DNA from: Niastella sp.
GTDB lineage: Bacteria > Bacteroidota > Bacteroidia > Chitinophagales > Chitinophagaceae
Direction: 5' to 3'
Length of the DNA: 8,494 bases
NCBI GenBank assembly: GCA_021154515.1
Contig: JAJKIL010000469.1
Span: forward strand, 1-8,494
Shown: in pieces, positions 6,207-8,494 of the stretch
Layout: every line of letters begins with the position of its first letter
Numbering within the stretch: the first letter of the stretch is position 1
Position numbers and translations under genes: made by a program
The notes under the pieces: generated by a model
What the model saw: the letters and a program-made list of their open reading frames with translations, nothing else
The model's database searches: none
Told to the model about the DNA's origin: nothing

Positions 6207-6238
6207 CAAACCGTATAAAGGGCAAAATTCGGTGACAA
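6207..6238 (-). promoter_or_regulatory. Weak candidate promoter of the parA operon
   Basis: Minus-strand TTG (6238-6236), 20 bases, then TACGGTTTG (6215-6207), which has one base more than TAnnTTTG allows. It would give a leader of about 120 nt containing the 6099-6114 palindrome. It is the best match found in the gap, but not a good one. Confidence 0.25.
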
Positions 6239-6305
6239 TATACTTATTTACCGCATTCAATACAGTCGGCAGGGCCGATAGTGAATAAAATTGTATTAAC
6301 TCCCC

Positions 6306-6338
6306 AATAAAAAGCATCCCCCAAAAAATGGAGGATGC
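6306..6338 (-). terminator. Intrinsic terminator of the UPF0173 gene
   Basis: In minus-strand RNA, GCAUCCUCCA (6338-6329) pairs with UGGGGGAUGC (6323-6314) over 10 positions, one of them a U-G wobble, around a five-U loop; UUUUUAUU follows. On the plus strand the wobble becomes a C-A mismatch and there is no T-tract, so the element points to the minus strand. It lies about 135 bp after the UPF0173 stop and separates that gene from the par operon. Confidence 0.8.
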
Positions 6339-6412
6339 CCAAATTGGAACGCAAAATTATTACATTAGGTTTATTATCAGCATTTAATGTTTTAATATTT
6401 TAAAAGCCGTTG

Positions 6413-6436
6413 TTTTTCGCCGTTTTTAGCGAAAAA
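6413..6436. repeat. AT-rich hairpin downstream of the UPF0173 gene
   Basis: TTTTTCGC and GCGAAAAA form a perfect 8-bp stem with an 8-nt loop, 37 bp after the UPF0173 stop on the minus strand. It has no direct T-tract on the minus strand. It may protect the 3' end of the mRNA or assist the terminator further down. Confidence 0.45.
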
Positions 6437-6472
6437 TACTCCGGAAAAGCCGCCGGATCGCCTGGTTCATTC

Positions 6473-7162
6473 CTAATGCTTCATTTCCACGGTTTCGCCG
6501 ATTTTGGGCAAATGCAGTACACAGCTGGTATCGGCAAAAGCTTTTTTGGCGGCGTTATGGTCAATTTTAATATAGCCAAAAGTATCGTAATGTACCCCGA
6601 TGATCTGCTGGCATTTGATCAGGGCGGCGCAACGCACGGCATCTTCCACATCCATGGTAAAGTTGGAGCCTATGGGCAACACGGCAAAGTTCAATTCAGC
6701 CCAGGTAGGCACCAGTTGCATATCCAGCGTAAGCGCAGTATCGCCACTGTAATAGAAATTCCCTGCTTCTGAGGTCACAATAAAACCAACAGGGTTACCG
6801 CCATAAGAACCATCAGGTAAGTTAGAGGAGTGTTGGGCAACCACCATTCTCACGCTAAAGTCGCCAAAGTTCCATTTACCACCGGTATTCATGGGGTGAA
6901 CGTTGGTTACGCCCTGTTTGCCCAGCCATTCGTAAATTTCCCAGTTGCATACCACTTTGGCCCCGGTACGTTTGGCAATGCTTATCAGATCGGCAGTATG
7001 ATCGGCATGGCCATGCGAAACCAGGATGTAATCAGCTTCCACAGTATCGGCGTTCACCACTTTATTGGCTAATTCGTTGGGCGTAATAAATGGATCGAAT
7101 AACAGTTTTGTACCTTTGATCTCAACGGAGAAGCAGGAGTGCCCGTAATAAGTAAAATTCAT
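6473..7162 (-). CDS. UPF0173 family metal-dependent hydrolase (metallo-beta-lactamase fold)
   Basis: A 229-residue protein that begins with the family's characteristic MNFTYYGHSCF. It carries the metal-binding SHGHADH motif at 49-55 (His50, His52, Asp54, His55), then His111, Asp141 in YYSGDTAL (138-144) and His191 in GVHYDT. These residues form a two-metal site of the YtkL/UlaG-like group. The physiological substrate of UPF0173 proteins is not firmly established. No signal peptide is present, so it is cytosolic. An in-frame ATG 10 codons upstream, at 7192, is rejected: the extension (MDCMFAKTYY) is not family-like, and the promoter -7 element lies inside it. The gene is divergent from the flavoprotein gene at 7240 and is ended by a terminator before parA. 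Confidence 0.93.
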   Translation of the reverse strand: MNFTYYGHSCFSVEIKGTKLLFDPFITPNELANKVVNADTVEADYILVSHGHADHTADLISIAKRTGAKVVCNWEIYEWLGKQGVTNVHPMNTGGKWNFGDFSVRMVVAQHSSNLPDGSYGGNPVGFIVTSEAGNFYYSGDTALTLDMQLVPTWAELNFAVLPIGSNFTMDVEDAVRCAALIKCQQIIGVHYDTFGYIKIDHNAAKKAFADTSCVLHLPKIGETVEMKH

Positions 7163-7176
7163 GTAGTATGTTTTCG

Positions 7177-7205
7177 CAAACATACAATCCATGAACCAAA
7201 TACAA
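7177..7205 (-). promoter_or_regulatory. Bacteroidota-type promoter of the UPF0173 gene
   Basis: Minus-strand TTG (7205-7203), 18 bases, then TATGTTTG (7184-7177), an exact TAnnTTTG match. Transcription should begin within about 10 bp of the ATG at 7162, giving a very short leader. This supports that start over the upstream ATG at 7192. Confidence 0.7.
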
Positions 7206-7239
7206 GAACCAACCCCTTTATTCCAACGTTATTAATACA

Positions 7240-7752
7240 ATGAGTGACATATATACCATCGTTTCCGGAACCAACAGACCGGGAAGTAATACCGAAAAAG
7301 TTGCCCGGCATTATCAACAGGTTTTAAAATCAAAGAACATTGCCCCGAATTTCCTTTCCCTGGAAGGTTGGAAGTACATTGATAAAACACCTGAGTTCGT
7401 ACAGCTGGAAAATGACATTTTAGTACCTACCAATAAATTCATCTTTATAGTGCCCGAATACAACGGCAGCATACCCGGGGTGTTAAAGCTTATGTTCGAT
7501 ATTTCAGATTACAAAAAAACATGGTGGGGCAAAAAGGCCCTGCTTACCGGCGTGGCCACTGGCCGGGGCGGCAATTTGCGTGGCCTGGAGCATTTAACAA
7601 GTATTTTACATTATCTGCGGGTGGTGGTTTATCCCAATAAACTGCCTATATCATTGGTGCATAATCTTATGGATGGCAGCACCGGCGATTTTCACGATGC
7701 CGGCACCCTGCGCGCCATCGATATGCAGGTGGATGAATTTTTACAATTTTAG
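7240..7752 (+). CDS. NADPH-dependent FMN reductase-like flavoprotein
   Basis: A 170-residue flavodoxin-fold protein of the NADPH-dependent FMN reductase family, which uses bound FMN to pass electrons from NAD(P)H to quinones, chromate, azo dyes or free flavin. The FMN-phosphate loop SGTNRPGSNT is at 9-18, the isoalloxazine-contact PEYNGSIPGVLK is at 72-83, and ATGRGGNLRGLEHL (106-119) is the third conserved block. The specific electron acceptor cannot be read from sequence. No signal peptide is visible. The ATG at 7240 begins directly at beta-strand 1 and has an A-rich leader. It is divergent from the UPF0173 gene with 77 bp between the two starts. The metallophosphoesterase gene follows after 44 bp on the same strand, so the two may be co-transcribed. 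No good plus-strand promoter was recognised. Confidence 0.9.
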   Translation: MSDIYTIVSGTNRPGSNTEKVARHYQQVLKSKNIAPNFLSLEGWKYIDKTPEFVQLENDILVPTNKFIFIVPEYNGSIPGVLKLMFDISDYKKTWWGKKALLTGVATGRGGNLRGLEHLTSILHYLRVVVYPNKLPISLVHNLMDGSTGDFHDAGTLRAIDMQVDEFLQF

Positions 7753-7796
7753 TGCAGTTGGTTCGTCTACGCTATTAGTAACAATCAAAGACAATC

Positions 7797-8494
7797 ATGC
7801 GTAATTCAGGTTTTATCTTTTTTCTGCTGGGATTAATGGCCTTACTGGATATTTATGTTTTCCAGGTTTTGCAGGTGGTATTGCCTGCCTCTTCAAAGGC
7901 CCGGCTGGCGATTATTATAGGGTATTGGGTTATTTCCGTATCAGCCATGCTGTATGTGTTTTCAATGCCTTACATCAATCATGACAACTGGCCGCGCTGG
8001 GTGGTTACCTATACGCGGGCCATCGTATTCGGACTGATATTATCTAAATTATTAGCCTCCCTGTTTTTTGCGGTAGATGATATTCGCCGGGCCGGCACCT
8101 GGGTAATTGGGAAGATGGTACAAAAACCAGCCGAGGTTGCCCAAAGTGGGGCGGGAATTTCCCGTTCGGTGTTTCTGAGCTGGCTGGGTTTGGCTGTGGG
8201 TGGAACCGTTTTCAGTACACTCGTGTATGGTTTCGGTAATAAATACCGCTACCATGTAAACCGCTTACGGATGAGTTTTAAGAACCTGCCTGCGGGGTTC
8301 AAAGGCATGCGCATCGTGCACATCTCCGATATTCACAGCGGCAGTTTTACCGATAAGGAAGCCGTTGAAAAAGGCATTAAAAAGATCCTGAAAGAAAAGC
8401 CCGATATGATCCTGTTTACCGGCGACCTGGTAAACGACCGGGCTTCTGAAATGAAGGATTATATGGACGTGTTCAGCAAGCTGAAGGCGCCCAT
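7797..8494 (+). CDS. Membrane-anchored metallophosphoesterase, C-terminus beyond window
   Basis: The visible 232 residues form an N-terminal membrane part and the start of a calcineurin-like phosphoesterase domain. Hydrophobic segments lie at about 4-26, 35-57, 70-92 and 123-145, so four membrane helices are likely. The catalytic domain opens with MRIVHISDIHSGSF (171-184), giving metal ligands Asp178 and His180. It continues with FTGDLVND (207-214), giving Asp210 and Asn213. The remaining metal ligands (GNH(D/E) and later His motifs) lie past the window edge. The layout resembles YkuE/YaeI-type membrane-linked phosphoesterases, some of which act on lipid-linked substrates; the substrate here is unknown. 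The ATG at 7797 follows an A-rich stretch, 44 bp after the flavoprotein gene. No frameshift is seen in the visible part. Confidence 0.9.
   Translation, partial: MRNSGFIFFLLGLMALLDIYVFQVLQVVLPASSKARLAIIIGYWVISVSAMLYVFSMPYINHDNWPRWVVTYTRAIVFGLILSKLLASLFFAVDDIRRAGTWVIGKMVQKPAEVAQSGAGISRSVFLSWLGLAVGGTVFSTLVYGFGNKYRYHVNRLRMSFKNLPAGFKGMRIVHISDIHSGSFTDKEAVEKGIKKILKEKPDMILFTGDLVNDRASEMKDYMDVFSKLKAP

Larger units (their letters stand above)
6078..6472. other. Intergenic region between the UPF0173 gene and parA
   Basis: No coding sequence is supported in these 395 bp. From the UPF0173 end, reading the minus strand, they hold a hairpin with arms TCCGG/CCGGA (6457-6440) followed by GTATTTTT; an 8-bp AT-rich stem (6436-6429 with 6420-6413); and the terminator at 6338-6306. 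Then come a 5-bp GC dyad TCGGC-AGG-GCCGA (6266-6278), a weak promoter candidate and the 16-bp palindrome upstream of parA. Confidence 0.6.

Noticed and set aside
4301..6300. A parS site near parAB
   Set aside because: No sequence close to TGTTTCACGTGAAACA was seen on either strand in the par region; the palindromes present have unrelated arms.
8052..8255. Minus-strand 67-residue frame inside the metallophosphoesterase gene
   Set aside because: The plus-strand frame is continuous through this stretch and carries membrane helices and metal motifs; the antisense frame shows nothing recognisable.
1..8494. Mobile elements, defence genes, CRISPR arrays, tRNA or rRNA genes
   Set aside because: No transposase or integrase motifs, spaced direct repeats, or RNA gene signatures were seen; every long frame belongs to a chromosomal household or regulatory family.

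Overview
The window reads as a core-chromosome segment of a member of the Bacteroidota, most likely the Chitinophagaceae (Chitinophaga/Niastella-like; the family is an inference). Supporting signs are: the gene order parA-parB-DUF5683-dapB on one strand, which is typical of the phylum; promoter sequences of the Bacteroidota type (TTG, about 19 bp, TAnnTTTG) before ahcY and before the UPF0173 gene; A-rich rather than Shine-Dalgarno-rich start regions; and moderate G+C. No transposase, phage gene, tRNA, rRNA or CRISPR array was seen. The window looks like ordinary, stable genome rather than an accessory island, and no clearly new multi-gene system is visible.

Layout, left to right. Positions 1-1034 (minus) hold the N-terminal 344 residues of S-adenosylhomocysteinase, cut by the window edge, with a near-perfect promoter just upstream. 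Positions 1147-1563 (minus) encode an Rrf2-family regulator with a four-cysteine cluster, preceded by two palindromes. Positions 1721-2374 (minus) encode an orphan NarL/LuxR-type response regulator whose receiver has lost the switch Ser/Thr. A 486-bp gap follows, holding the terminator of the next operon and several short repeats. Positions 2861-6077 (minus) carry parA, parB, a DUF5683 membrane protein and dapB, read in that order. After another gap with tandem hairpins comes a UPF0173 metallo-beta-lactamase-fold hydrolase (6473-7162, minus). Divergent from it, on the plus strand, are an NADPH-dependent FMN reductase-like flavoprotein (7240-7752) and the first 232 residues of a membrane-anchored metallophosphoesterase (7797 to the edge).

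How the genes fit together. ParA and ParB form the chromosome-partition pair: ParB is a CTP-dependent clamp loaded at parS, and ParA is the ATPase that moves the origin. DUF5683 is an unexplained envelope protein that travels with them. DapB feeds lysine and diaminopimelate synthesis, linking the operon to cell-wall growth. AhcY recycles the methylation product SAH. The two regulators between ahcY and the par operon are separate transcription units with unknown targets. The points most worth a second look are the palindromes around parA and parB, the paired palindromes before the Rrf2 gene, the unusual receiver of the response regulator, and the three-armed terminator after dapB.
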